Of a stretch of DNA of 64,000 bases, positions 34,513 through 47,163 are shown piece by piece. The stretch lies in NCBI RefSeq assembly GCF_963576545.1, contig NC_083636.1:5122356-5186355 (forward strand), read 5' to 3'. The translations under genes were made by a program, and so were the position numbers. The notes under the pieces are model-generated. The model was not told the DNA's origin. It saw only the letters and a program-made list of their open reading frames with translations, and did no database searches. Each line of letters starts with the position of its first letter. Position 1 is the first letter of the stretch. The stretch comes from Limanda limanda (taxonomy: Eukaryota > Chordata > Actinopteri > Pleuronectiformes > Pleuronectidae).

Positions 34513-37500
34513 ACCACAATGCATACAATGTTTTAACAGTGTACTTGAAGTACTTGAAGTATAAAGTAGTAGGGTTGAGATTGGTAGAATAACATGTTCA
34601 AAAACGTATCCTGTCACCTTGGTGAACAAATTCACTTCTAACAGACTCACACTTTTTCTCAGTCTTTGCTGGGAGACGATTCCAACGCCAGTGAGACTGG
34701 GAGAGAATAGAAATGTTCTTTGAAGCAGTTTCCTGCTGCCGTTGGGAAGGTGGAAGGGAGGAAAGTATTTTTGTCAAAACAGGTAACCCGGAGCTCAGCA
34801 GGATACACGGGGGTCCTCCTTAGATCCCGGAGACTCTAATAACCCTTTAGATTCACAAATCCCCTCCTCTGCTGTCTAACATAAAACCTCAGAGAGCTCA
34901 TCTGAATAGCAGAAGACCTGCGTGCCCTTGTAGAGGAGATCTATGCTCGTCAGGCAATCGAGGTGTTTTCCTTTCAGAATCCTGTATTCTCCGCTCAGAG
35001 TCGACCTGCCTCTTGCACCACGGGGGGTTTGAAGGGATTCACAAAGCCTTTTCAATCATCGGCCTCACACTGAAGTTGTTTACTCTGAACTGTGAAATCC
35101 ATGCGGTCAACAGGGGCTGGCAGGTGCTGCTGCCCCCGTATCTTTTAATTAGACTTTCCTGAGCAGAAACAAAGAGCAAACAGCAAAAAAGGGACACTGC
35201 TCGAAAACAAACTTTTACTTTTTTCCAAGTCAGGGACCTCTGGTGGCCACGTTAATAAGTACTGGTGTCCATAGCAAGCAAAAGCTGCAGCTGCAAGTTG
35301 TCGCCTGTAAAATGGAAGTTTAAATGTGTATCTCACCTGATAGCACATGTAAGGGATGGTGTCACTTAGGATGTGACAACAGAAAACGATCTGGAAGTCT
35401 CCACATCTCCAGTTTTTCTCATTCCGATGCTGTAAGTACAAATTAAGGGTCCTTTTCACAGCTTTATCCGATTGCTCCGGTGTATTCCCACTGGAGGAGC
35501 CCTCTTCTAAAAAACAATGTCGCCATTATTAGCCGAGGATCACACTCACATTCCAGGAAAGGAGCCAAGATCGTGTTGTGTACAGAAAAAAAAAACTGGA
35601 ATAGAGGTGTTATTTCTTTCTTATGATTCACTTAGACAATGTGATTACCCCCCGTGTGACTTGTTGATGAGCCTGGATGCTTCTCTACCATAACATTGTG
35701 TTCCGAGGGGAAACTTGCAAGCTCGCTGCCAATAGCACTGTTATACTGTTTTTATTTTTATTTTCCTGGCACTCAACAAGTGGATAAATTGAGTGTTTTT
35801 ACACAGACACACATAACTACGGCAACGAGGGCTGTTGCCATGGTAATTTAAACTCACACCAAGGCTCCTGCCAGGGGAGTTTGAGCATCTTCAGACAATA
35901 ATGTGAGGAATCTGAATATATGTATATGTGTGTGTACTTAAATTTTGATCAGACATTTGTTCCAGCCCAAGGATAAACACACTGCATGTTGGGGGGTAGC
36001 ACCTTTAATGTGCAGGTGTGAAGTGGTTAGCATTTGAAGCTACAGTTGGTTTATAGGAGGTAAGCATGGTTGCTGGTTCAGTCCCTGGGTTACTCCCACT
36101 GCTCAGGCCTTTCATTGGACATATGTGAATGTTTTACCAATAAATAAAATAGACAAATTTAATTTCCGACCATATTTATTATATTCCCATGGAGCCAGGT
36201 TCTCTGCTCCTGGTGATAGCTTCAGGTCAACACTATTAAAAACAGTTAGCAATGTTCAGCAGCACAGATTTATCAAGTTGAACCCGGCTGAAGGCTCCAG
36301 GCAGATTTATTCCACTGCTCTGAGCGAATATTGATCAGTTCCATTCAACCGACTGGATTTGGTGTGAAATGTTGCCGTCATAAACGCTGGTGTTACCAGG
36401 GCCGGCTTCTCTGCTCTTCACTGAAATATAGACTTTGCTGAATCCGTCGGAAAAACCTCCCAGGGTGCGGCAGCGTGATGAGTTCGGGTCCCTCTCATTT
36501 AGCAGGTTTGTCACACTCGCTGTAAGTCAAGGGGATGTGCTCCTCAGAAGAGTCACTGCTGCTGGAGGATGAAGGAGAAAAAGTTTTCAGGAGTCAACCG
36601 TTTCTATTTAAAACAGCCGGTGAAACAGGGGAGTTTATATCCAACTGCCTTTTTCCTGGACCGGTAATTGTCTGTCATTATGGGACCCGCCCCTCAGGTG
36701 CTCCCTGGGTCCCTTCAGATAAGACCGGCGGAGGAAGCAAAGAACACCAATTCCCAACCAGTGACTGCACAATACCCGACACACAAGCAGCCCAGTGCAG
36801 GACCCGTCTGCATGCAAGCTACCAGTCCTTATCGGGATGCTCCAGCCGGCCCTCGGAGGCTCGCTAAACACATATCGCAGAATACTTCCTGTTAAATTCG
36901 ACTCCACACGGGAGTATACACGTGTGCAAAATAACCCTCACTAATGTACATTTGTGTGGTGGAGGTTTTTCCAATTTGCATTTAGATTTCAGAATCGAAC
37001 TCCAATCCACGAACTGCCTTATTTTCCACCGGTAGTCCTCAAGCCCCATCAGCTCTTTTTTTAGATTCCTCCCTCCGACACCGGAGCTCGAGTTCGACCC
37101 TGCAGGTTCCCAGGTGATGCCGGGTGAAGGGAAAGTTTTAAACTGTGTAATGTAGTGGACGGGACGTAAATCCCTAAAGTAAAGCAGAGTTCAATCCGGG
37201 CCAGGAGATGAAAAATGCAATACAGAAATGTTAAAGCGACTGGGATTTAACCTGCGCCTTAAATTAATGTATAAGAGAGAAATAAGCAAATAAGCTATTT
37301 CACAGCTGAAGAACTGCAATGAGAAAAATAACATTATCACCTACCAGTGTGGAATTAACAGATATTAATAACCTGTCAAGCTGAGACCTTACCTCACCCT
37401 CCTACCTCCATTACGGCTCAGAAGAAACTGCATTTTTTTTGTTTTTTAAAGAATAACAACTAACAAGGTAGCTCCTCTGGGAATGTGCAGTATCTGCTGC

Positions 37501-38859
37501 CATTAGAAAGTATCTTCCAACATAATTAATCTCTGGAAACTTTTGGGGGAAGTTTACCATATTTTCCTCATCTTCAGTCAAAGGAGCAGCACAACAACAA
37601 CTCTGATGATGTCATGACTCATCCCCCTGTGCTGCCTTTACTTTTTTTAATCTTTTAGTGACGCTTGGTGGTGTCGTATGTTGAATGTAGAATCTAGATA
37701 ACATCCCAGAGTCAATTTCACATAATTTATTGGTCTTTCTTTATTCATTATATATTCAGGCATCTATAATAAATATATATATATATACATTAAAATACAC
37801 TATACAACAACAAACATGTATTTAGGTCTGATCAGCTATTTCCACTGCAACATAAAGAGTTCAGATTGCAAAAAAATAAAAAACTTCCCAAGGACATGTG
37901 GTGTAAAACCCAGAATAATAGTGCAGAATAAAAGTGAATTGAATATTGCAGCTGCCTTAAAAACACTAAAATGATAGAACCCTCAAAAGAAGACGAACAA
38001 AAAGTGGCATTTAAAAGTAAATTATAAAAATCTGGGGCAGTGTACAGAAATAATGCATGAGGATAACGATTTAGGTTTAATAAAGAAAACCTCTAAATGC
38101 TTTTCAAATTGTGCAGCTCGCAGAATTCACTGATCATTGAACCTCTGTCAATTAAAATGAACTTTAATTGAAATGTTCAACATATACTTTACAGTTTTCT
38201 CCATCTGGAATCATTGTGGAATGTAGGGAGGTCTTTTTTTTTTTTCATAGTGATATTTACCATTACCCAGAGGTTCATGCATGCAAATGAGATTCACTTT
38301 GAATAAAGTCCCACACATTTCTGACAGTAGATCTTACAGACTGGGAGGAAACCTCTCGCCAGTGCTGCAGGAGTCTTCCTGTAGATAGACGGGTCGGCTC
38401 CACAGATCCGTGCCTGCAGGCCGGGATAACGCCCGGCGCCGATTGAAATCTTTGACTCAAATCCCGGCCTTGTTTGAAGTCGCACGCCCTCTCACTGTGC
38501 TCGCATTTTCTCCGGGTTGCGGGTGTCTGGTCATGATACCGCCCTGGGAACGCCAACACAGATAAAATGAACTATTACCCAGGATTTGATTGAACTGTCG
38601 GCTCCGGCACTTTGTCTCTCATCTCTCCCTTTTTCTTCTTCTTTATGACAAACTGACAGTTTTGTGTTTCTTTCAGTCCATTCTGTGTTCTAACAGTAGA
38701 CAACTGCTGTAATAGCCTTGGGAAAATAATAACAAACAAGGTTGATTCCTGTGTCGTTTATTATCTATTTATTACAGAAACATGATTTAGAAGTCCTGTT
38801 GCTTGTCTGTCTGTGGAGTTTAACCCTTGAGAGACGAGTAAAGGGGACGAATCAAAACC
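34513..38859. other. No gene seen
   Basis: Minus frame 35,145-35,459 (104 codons) and plus frame 36,535-36,867 (110 codons) are unrecognised and overlapped by other frames. Short (TA)n at about 37,771-37,787 and a T-run at 38,233-38,246. At 36,000-36,110 a GTTAGCA…GGTTCAGTCCC layout faintly recalls a tRNA-like head but does not fold convincingly by eye. Confidence 0.5.
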
Positions 38860-39124
38860 TCTAGTCTAAGTCTAACCACTTATTCTTCCTTTCAATTAAG
38901 TGTAAGAACATTTCAATGAAAAAAAGGGAAGATGCCAAAGGAAACTACTCGTGAAGGATCTGTTCTAATAGGAGTTTCGACCTCTGGACACATGTTAAAT
39001 GAATCCGTGTGAATACAGTTTGCAGGTATTTGATATGTTTTGGTTCCCTGGCAGTTTCCGTGTTGTTAAAAGTGTGTTTGCTTTCACACCGCTTGTTTTG
39101 TCCGAGTATAGTCGGGGGGGTTAG
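38860..39124. repeat. Dispersed direct repeat, copy 1 (265 bp)
   Basis: It matches 39,679-39,943 across its length, from AGTCTAA/AGTTCAAGTCTAA to TCGGGGGGGTTAG. Both copies keep an open minus-strand frame: 70 codons at 38,945-39,157 and 61 codons at 39,764-39,949, sharing LTPPTILGQN, ESKHTFN, TETAREPK and KYLQTVFTRIHL. The similarity of the peptides follows from DNA similarity; whether the frame is constrained cannot be told. Family unknown. Confidence 0.9.
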
Positions 39125-39422
39125 CTGGACTCCAATGAAGGAGTAGAACCATCTCAAGGAGGATCAGAAGAAATGGACAGCATGTGAGTTAAATATGAGT
39201 GTCACAGCAAAGGGTCTGAATACTTATGACCATGTGATATTTCAGTTCTTCTTTTTTAATAAATTTGCAAAAATTTCTACATTTCTGTTTTTTTCTGTCA
39301 AGATGGGGTGCTGAGTGTACATTGATGAGAAATAAAATGAACTTTTTTGATTTTAGCAAATGGCTGCAATGAAACAGAGTGAAACATTTAAAGGGGTCTG
39401 AATACTTTCCGTACCCACTGTA
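39125..39422 (-). mobile_element. Tc1-like transposon end with IR/DR structure
   Basis: On the minus strand the terminus CAGTGGGTACGGAAAGTATT (39,420 inward) abuts a TA at 39,421-39,422, the Tc1/mariner target. The AAGTATTCAGACCC core occurs twice, at about 39,393-39,408 (outer) and 39,211-39,226 (inner), the IR/DR arrangement of fish Tc1-like elements. Sequence continues to the GGAGTCCAGCT block that in intact elements lies upstream of the transposase gene. The transposase and the other end are missing; the break is at the junction with the 265-bp repeat at 39,124. Confidence 0.88.
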
Positions 39423-39604
39423 TGTTTTTAAATGGCAGTGGCATGGCGACACCCTGTACCTTGCACATGTTTAAATTAAAAACATGAATATATGAACCCA
39501 TGTAATATTTGAATAGCTTAGTATTGAATGCACAATATTAGGGTAGTTATGTTTATACATGGCACTAGGCCCAGTTTAATATAAAACACAATTTTATACA
39601 ATAT
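39423..39604. other. AT-rich spacer
   Basis: Nothing recognised between the Tc1-like end and the hAT-like end. Confidence 0.6.
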
Positions 39605-39678
39605 ATAGTATGGGGTCCCTGCTCCATCTCTCCACCTGTTTGGGGGTCCTTGGCCTGAAAAACGTTGAAGACCTCTGC
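39605..39678 (-). mobile_element. Charlie-type hAT end relic
   Basis: On the minus strand it reads CAGAGGTCTTCAACGTTTTT, then CAGGCCAAGGACCCCCAAAC and GGAGCAGGGACCCC, the layout of Charlie-like hAT termini in fish. Only one end is present, and it abuts the second 265-bp repeat. Confidence 0.6.
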
Positions 39679-39943
39679 TCTAGTTCAAGTCTAATCACTT
39701 ATTTTTCCTTTCAATTAAGTGTAAGAACATTAAAATGAATAAAAGGAACGATGCCAAAGGAAACTACTTGTCCAGGATCTGTTCTAATAGGAGTTTTGAC
39801 CCATGGACAAATGATAAATGAATCCGTGTGAATACAGTTTGCAGGTATTTGATCTGTTTTGGTTCCCTGGCAGTTTCCGTGCTGTTAAAAGTGTGTTTGC
39901 TTTCACACCACTCGTTTTGTCCGAGTATAGTCGGGGGGGTTAG
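39679..39943. repeat. Dispersed direct repeat, copy 2 (265 bp)
   Basis: Second copy of 38,860-39,124, in the same orientation 819 bp further on. The two copies bracket the Tc1-like and hAT-like ends. Beyond the shared TCGGGGGGGTTAG, copy 1 continues into Tc1-like sequence and copy 2 into unrelated DNA. Confidence 0.9.
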
Positions 39944-42119
39944 ACACACTTAGCTCACCTCTCCTGCGGCTCCAACGCCACGAGCTCCATTCATCTTCAT
40001 TCCCAGTTCATACCTGGCGCTCGGTTTCTCCATTCCTTCATCTGCAAACATCACAGTCAATACGGAGCCCCCCCGCTGCAGGAGAATTGATTTCTGTTAC
40101 AAACCGTGCGGCCGCCTCCACGGCACAAAGCGAGATTGCTCAGCTATTAGTGATTTCATTCCACGTGGCGCACACCTGCTTTTGGCCGCATGTGAATTTA
40201 AAATCCTGCCGGTTGAGAGTCGAGAAGCCAAATGCGACAATAAAATCCCTCATTTGGCTTTAAAAAATCAATTTGTGAAAACAGCAGCAGTGCCATTATT
40301 TAAAATTCACTCCTCCAAAGAAAAAATGCAAAGATGGTAGCAGCGTGTTAGTAAAGCAGTACACTGCAGATTCACTTAACCAAATATCTCCCTGGGAAGC
40401 AGACTGCCTCCAGCGCTACATAACTTAAACATAATTGAGTGCCACGTCTTTAGGCAAATATTACTCGGATATAGGCACATTTGAAATTGAGCTCACGCAT
40501 TAAATCTTGTGTGAGCAACTGTGAGATGATTTACAGATGCATCAGAGAGAAGTCAGAGCTCCAGTATCTCACCTCAAGCCAGGAGACGGTGTGTCAGCAG
40601 GGGCGGCCGGGACTATCGACTGGAGATCAGTCAGGGCATCATCGGCCGACTCAGGATCAGGAACAGGCCAAATCAAACACATGAGGGAATATGACCGTTT
40701 AACGAGTTCATCCACACAAACAGAAAGACTGCGGATCTATTTCAGGTTGGTTCTTTTGAAAGAAAGAAAGCAGGAACACAGAGAAAGAACCCAACATGTC
40801 AGATTTGTGGTTACGAGCACAGTGGCCCAATCTGAACCTGCCTGTTCGGCCTGCGGTGATGCTGGTTGCAGCTTTTCTTTCTAAAACTGTAGAAGTGACC
40901 TTCGGTAATTGAGCTGCGGCCAGAAAAGACTGTGAAGCCAACTCTGCCGCACAAAGAGCTGTTTACCTCTTGATCTACAGGTTTGGTGAAGCTCTACTCG
41001 AACTGGTATTGTCGATAGTATTGGCGCTGGAGAAGCAGTTGGCATCTAATTCTGATTGTGGCCCCTGTAAGAGCTTCGGTCCGTCATGAGACAAAGGTTC
41101 ATTTCTTCCTCTTCACCTTTGGGCTAATCCCCTTCGGAGCTTTGCTCAACCTCCTGCTCCGATAGAAAGCCGAGCTGTGGCTGACACGGGGGACTGACCA
41201 CTCGTCAAAAACTAATTGAAAGCTACAGTTTTAATACCTCAGAGCTCGACCTCGCTCCCCCGACAAACACACGAATAGGTGCACATTAAAGGAGAAATTG
41301 GGTTTGAAAAATAATTAAGGATATGCTCCTAAAGCATAAATACCGAATCTACACAGATGTAAAACCTCACTTATTATTTAACAGCTCGGTGATTTATACA
41401 TGTGCAAATCTGCTGGTGATTAAAACGTGTCTGTCCTTCAAACCACTGAGGTTAAACGTTCCTGTTGCTGTGTTTAATAAGTGAAGAGGACAAATATCTA
41501 AAAAGGTGCCTGAGGACGGATAGAAAGCATTTCCCCCTTTTTTCACGCAAGGGAACTTTATAAAACTTGTCCAGCATCTTGTGTTGTACTTTGCTTAAAG
41601 ATACAAACTGCAAACACATCTCTGGAAGAGAGCGAGATGTTCTTCATGGTAAAATATCCAGGGGGTGAAATGCAATGTGATCCCAAAACCCTCCGATATT
41701 GTGTGTGTGTTGGATAATATGTATATATATGAAATTCAATATGAAAACCTGACATGATGCTCTTTGATGTGCGGCTGATTGGACATGCAGCAGCATGTAA
41801 ACCCAGATGAAGAACCGTGGATGAGCCTGAAGAGCACACATTTTTTATTTCCAATCAGAAGTTAGGGTTTATTTTGTGAAACTAATGCAATGCTGTTAAA
41901 AGTAACGGCCGTATGGAGCCGGGCAATAACCTACTTTTATTAACAAACTATGATTTCCAGCCAATTGCGGCCGTGTGGCAGAAACACTGACATCAGAACA
42001 AATGTGGAAGTGAACACGAGTCGATTTCAGGACTAATTTGTTGGGTGTCAGGTGTTAATACTTTTTCCACCTCATACTTCATCCCTTCTATTTCACATAA
42101 GTGACACATTTGACTTTTT
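39944..42119. other. No gene seen
   Basis: Frames of 67-115 codons at 40,481-40,884 and 98 codons at 41,558-41,854 are unrecognised. Sequence around 40,080-40,210 is moderately CpG-containing. No repeats found. Confidence 0.55.
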
Positions 42120-42195
42120 TAGAACATTAATTCTCAACCTGGGGGTCAGGAGAACATTTCTAGGGGTTGCAAGATGCTTGTTGAGATAAAATCAG
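42120..42195 (+). mobile_element. Charlie-type hAT end relic
   Basis: TTCTCAACCTGGGGGTCAGG followed by TAGGGGTTGCAAGATGC matches the terminal layout GTTCTCAACCTGGGGGTC…GGGGTCGCGAGATG seen in Charlie-like elements. The outermost bases are degraded and no partner end was found. Confidence 0.55.
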
Positions 42196-43151
42196 TGAAT
42201 CAGGAGGTCCAGGGTCACATCAGGGTGTTCTGAAAAAGTCCATAAGTGTTTGGGAAAATGTCTCTTGCATGTTCGAGCACACAATCCTTTTTCAGATTCA
42301 TAAATCTAAGAAGCTAAATCTATCCAACATGGTTCAACACTGTTGTGTTTACTCTGTGGAAGTTCAGTTGTGAAGGTCGTGAATGATCAAAGTTGGAGGA
42401 GTCATCATCGCTAACCCGTTTCAATAACAACAACAACACTCCAGCTCAAAGACAGAAGCAATACAGCAGAAAAAAAATAAATATATCTTTCAGAGAGAAA
42501 TCATTCAACACATTTGGTTTGGCCTTGAGGAAACATACTCTGCATTTTGCCGAGAGATTATGTGAGAAACCGTGTGTTTATGAGAAAGCTCTTCTAGTTA
42601 AATGACATCCAGGTATGTTTCCTATGAGTTGACTACATTCTCTCCCAGTCGCCGTCCCCTCAGACGCTGAGAGCACATCGTCTAGGTGTGAACGGCAGGA
42701 TGTGCTTTGGAGAATCAGCGGGAATTGGAAACCTTAATGGAGACAATTTGAAATCTAGGGAACCTCTCCGGGGAGCAGTGTTTCATTACCGCAGTCATCA
42801 GAGTATCATGATGCCATCTCGTCTTCTACCTTTTGCCGGAGCTGGGACTTCCAGCCGGGGGAATTAAGTTAGGCGCCCAATCTATATGTGTAGGAGGAAA
42901 GCATAGAGGTGGACTGTCGCTTGTATAACAGCTAGGAGGAGAAATTCTGCTCTGAATTAAAGCCGTAGACAGACAGGAAGAGGAAGGAGTCCACACCCGA
43001 GGAGTATAAGGAATATTACAAACTAAAATAAGATCTCACCGATACCGATTAATGTGTGAAATTTGATTATCAGCCGATAATGGTCTGTGAAGGAAGAGTT
43101 GGAGGAGTCCTCCAGGATACGACGGCAATCAGGCAGAGACGTTATGTTCAA
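42196..43151. other. No gene seen
   Basis: No repeat or recognisable coding sequence. The open frame that starts at 43,056 is discussed with the minisatellite. Confidence 0.6.
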
Positions 43152-43216
43152 GGGTCTAGATCCGGGTTAGGGTTAGGGTCTAGATCCGGATTAGGGTCTA
43201 GATCCGGGTTAGGGTA
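43152..43216. repeat. 18-bp minisatellite with telomere-like motifs
   Basis: Three units of GGGTCTAGATCCGGGTTA lie at 43,152-43,169, 43,176-43,193 (one base changed) and 43,194-43,211, with an extra GGGTTA between units 1 and 2 and a partial GGGTA at the end. Each boundary therefore reads TTAGGG. A plus-strand frame (43,056-43,526, 156 codons) passes through and encodes a SRSGLG-type repeat; since 18 is a multiple of 3 the array cannot break the frame, so the frame's length is not evidence of coding. Confidence 0.9.
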
Positions 43217-43809
43217 CCAGGGAACCCAGAGGTCATCAACAGCAGAGAGCATCAGAAGGTTTATTACATTGAGGTCAAACAACAAGGACCAACAAGCAAA
43301 CTACACAAAAAGTGGTAGAGGTGAAAAGGATACGAGTTCCAGAAATACCTCAATAGCAGAAAATATAACTTCTCTAAATCTTGGTTATTTGTTTGAGCAT
43401 TTTACATGTGACGTGTTTTCATGGATTTCTTTTGAAACAGACAATTCATATTCAGCCAGACTCTTGACTTCAGGGACACTTTGTCTGGTCGGTCAGTTCT
43501 TCAAGTTAAACAACTGTCACACTTAATTATCTCAAACATATTCATAATACCCAGAAGGTGGAAACTCCTCTCACAGACACTCGTGGTGCTCAGGTCATGA
43601 ATCCCGTGGATTGTGCAGATCCATCGACTTCTCCCGCAGCAGCACTGGGTCATGGTTTTGATTTCTCTGGTGAAATGTCTCCACATACACCAGAGGTGAA
43701 CTGGTATTAAATGATTCCCAGCTGATGCTTCTTAATAAATAAAGCGATCACCTGCATTTTCCTCTAGTGGCAAATATCACAGCAGCTATGGATCGAAGTG
43801 GGATTGACC
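43217..43809. other. No gene seen
   Basis: AT-rich with short frames. Nothing recognised. Confidence 0.55.
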
Positions 43810-43895
43810 TGTAATGACTTAGGTGATCTCTTCATTTTCCTTTAAGTGAATTCATCAGGTCAATCTTTTTATTTGCTCTGCAGTTTACGACCGAA
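43810..43895 (+). repeat. Degenerate fish interspersed repeat fragment
   Basis: GGTGATCTCTTCATTTTCC, then AATTCATCAGGTCAATCTTT and GTTTACGACC parallel the GGTGATCCCTTGACTTTTC…ATCATCAGGTCAAA…GGTTTATGACC part of the fish repeat also represented at 30,312-30,425. Confidence 0.45.
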
Positions 43896-46800
43896 GGGAC
43901 ATCCTCTCATCTTCAGCCATACAAGTGAATGAGGACAGGATACACAGCAATGTATTGCTTTATAGAAAGATAAAATCAATATGAATTCAGGATGCCAATG
44001 TCAGATACATCAGATATTCATAGTGTCCAGAGGATGTACTGTATTGACCTTGATGATCATAGTCTATTCATCTAATAACACATGCATTTATCTAATGACA
44101 GAAAGATGGTTCACCACACATTTTGGTTCAGAGATTCATATTCCCCAGACTTTTGTGATCTTCAGATTTTTATATCTGAAGTTAAGAACCAAATTTATCC
44201 ACACCTGTGGTTACACAATGTCTTTTTTGTACAGACTTGGCATTTGTTAACTTTTGGTGATCTTTTCAAATGTCAACGTGTGAAAATGCAAAGTGTAGTT
44301 TGAGTTATTTTATAGATCAGTGATTTGTAAAATGGAAAAGATTGTTAGACTTTGGATTTGATTTCCTCTGAGAAAGAAAAATAAAGACAACCATTTCCCC
44401 CCATTCTTATGAATTGGCCTCGTTATTGTTAATCATTGCGCACTTTGACTTTTGGGGCTTGAGTTACCACAAGTCACCGCTGATAGCTCAGTATTGCTTC
44501 TTGGCAAAGGAGGGTTGTTTGTAGTTTTTTGGGGAAAAGCAACATAACACTGGATGGCTGGAAATAGATGATGTACAACCTGCAACAACAGGGAGGAAAT
44601 TGAAAGTTAGAAAAATGCTTTGACAAGGCTGATTTGTGTTTTTCTCTTTTTTTCCCCTCGTTGCCTCGAGTCGTGTTCAGCCGAGTCAAACAGGCTCAGA
44701 ACGGGAAAAACGGTGAGAGACAGAGAAGGAGAAGTAAAAAGAAACAAGGTCAAAGAAAGTTGAGACACAGTCACAGATTATGTAGAAGGGAATTTGAGGT
44801 AGATGTTGTTATTTAACCAGGCTGAGCTTGTGCTGGGAAGTGTCAAAATTGAATTATGTAGTTTTCCGGAACTTAGTTCGATTTCTTGCATTTCTTCGAG
44901 AGCAGCGAGACGGAGACGTGTCTTCGGGACGAGTCATTTCACACGTTACAGCTTCAGACAGTCGACATCCTGTGATGGAAGCAAACTACTCGCTGTCGGG
45001 TTTGTCAACGGGTTCGTCAGGCGCATGGTGGAGCTCCACATTTTGGAGAGAGCCTTGTAATTTCCCTTTTATTGCTGTCATTCTTATAATTATTATTATT
45101 AATGAGATTCTAATCACCAGCACATATGTATTGTTGTTGTTTTAGAGTCTAATCATTGATTTCATCCATATTCACTGCTTTTGAGTAATGGTGTAATGGT
45201 GTTTAAATGATATATTAATAGGTTGACACATTTATTCTAATCAATGTAATTAATTGTGACTATTGTCGATTATACACTTGGTTCTTTTGGACCCCAGCGG
45301 GTGCTGCTGTTGCCAAGGTGATAACTAACAGTTAGGATTAGAATGAAGCTCGGATCTAAAGACATGAAGAAACCTCTTAATGATATTAATCCTGACCTTG
45401 ATAGTTTGGAGACATTTGGATGCAGCGAGGTCCAAGCGAGGGGAAACTGTCGGTGATCATGGAGGAAATGTCCGTCTCCGTCTCTGGTAAACACTGCATG
45501 ATACAGTATTGGATTGGAATATGTCTCTGTCTCTATGTATCTGCTCTACTGTTTCTCCCTAATTGACCATTTGACCAAGTGTAAACCCCGATGTAGTGTC
45601 ACACTGAGGCTGATGATATGAGTCAAAGCATCAGCATCGATTGCTTAATTATAACTCACAGAGAGAACAAGGCCGTTTAAACTCCAGCATCCACCGGGGG
45701 AGAAAGCACCAGACATGTTATTAGTGCAATTGTCCTTCACTTTCTCGTCGGGAATACCGATCACGTTTTTCCTTTTTCTTCCATCCACCCGCTGCGACAG
45801 GCTCATGTTGCAGCTGGTAAATAGACTTTGATTAACTCGTCAGTGAATTCCTTCTTAATGGCGTAAGAAGTAACCAGGACGAGCGAGCAGCCTATTTTCA
45901 TGTCAGAATACGATCCCGTGAAGTGTTTCCCACTTGTTTCCAATTTCCTCTGTTTGATTTCTCCCACACCATCAGCTCGGAGATAACACGAGTATCTGTT
46001 TCACTCAGAGCTGTTGCCGCGGCTGATTGGGCCATAAAGTTTTACCAACATCACAACTGCTTTAACGGAGAAGGTTTTACTTACGAGGATTTAACTCGAC
46101 AAAGAGAAGGTTTTTCCCTCCGAACACAGATCCTGTTACAAGGCCACGGATTTCAACTCGTCGCAGCTTCGGTGAAATGTAATAAACTGTTTAATCTTGT
46201 ATTTCAAATAAAAGCTTGTTCTGTGTTCAGCTGTGATTCAGTGTTAGAAACCTTTAAATGTCCTTTTTCCAGAAGCTGCAAGATTTGAATGCAAATAGGT
46301 GAAAACACTGAAACATAATATACTTATACTACGCATATACTTTATACATAATTTACTACATTCAAATCTGCACTCAGGTACACAGACCTGTAACAGAGAA
46401 GCTGCAGCTGAGCTTTACATCTGTATAATGGTATTATTATGTATGCTTCACCCGTATAATGGGAATAACGCTGACATTGTACCGACGACTAAATAGCTGC
46501 ACAGACTGTGAAGCAGTTTCCGAGGTTCTAGTTTCTGTTTGAGTCGTGTTGTGTTATTTCGCTGTTTTGTTTGATCATCGCTTCTGCTGTGAGCGCGCGG
46601 CGAGAGGTAAACTGCTTTGTTTGTCAGGGCCTTTTATTAACAAGTATAAAAGGTGCATTAAATGTCATGTTTCTATGATGAATTTCTCCCAAAAGCAAAA
46701 ACCCCATTAAACCTTTCCCAGAAGGTTACACTTTCCACGGAAAGGGCCTGAAGGAGAAATCAAATTCCAGGATACGGGCTCCCGCAGGTCCTGTGGAGAC

Positions 46801-47163
46801 TGTCACCTTCTGATTAGTTCTTGTGTCTCTCTCCTCGGTGCCAGACAACAGGCTCCCCGCTGTGAATAATTAAGGTTTGCAGGCACCGTGTTCTCTCTGT
46901 TCCCACCGCGGGATCACGAGACGTGTGCCGCAGGTGAAGACGTGCATCTCTGCGTGTCTTTAGGAGTCTGACTCACTGAGATCAGACAGGTTGAGAGATG
47001 TTTAGCAAAAACCAACTCTCTGAACACCCCCCCGCTGACTTCACTGCAATGCAGATGAACTTTCACTAAGCAAATTTGGCGTAAAAAAACACGAAAAGAA
47101 AAGGTCATAGTTACCATTTGAGTTATGACACAGTAGGATTTGAATATACTTATATTTTTTATG
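43896..47163. other. No gene seen
   Basis: Frames of 85-121 codons (44,803-45,145; 45,923-46,288) lack recognisable domains. Sequence is mostly AT-rich; a C-run lies at about 47,027-47,033. No repeats detected. Confidence 0.55.

Noticed and set aside
36000..36110. tRNA-like SINE head
   Set aside because: A weak GTTAGCA…GGTTCAGTCCC layout without a convincing A-box, cloverleaf or downstream SINE body.
43152..43216. CRISPR-like repeats with spacing
   Set aside because: Units are contiguous without unique spacers, and the window is vertebrate DNA.
43056..43526. 156-codon frame with SRSGLG repeats
   Set aside because: The repeat is the 18-bp minisatellite read in frame; a unit divisible by three cannot interrupt a frame, so length is not evidence for a gene.
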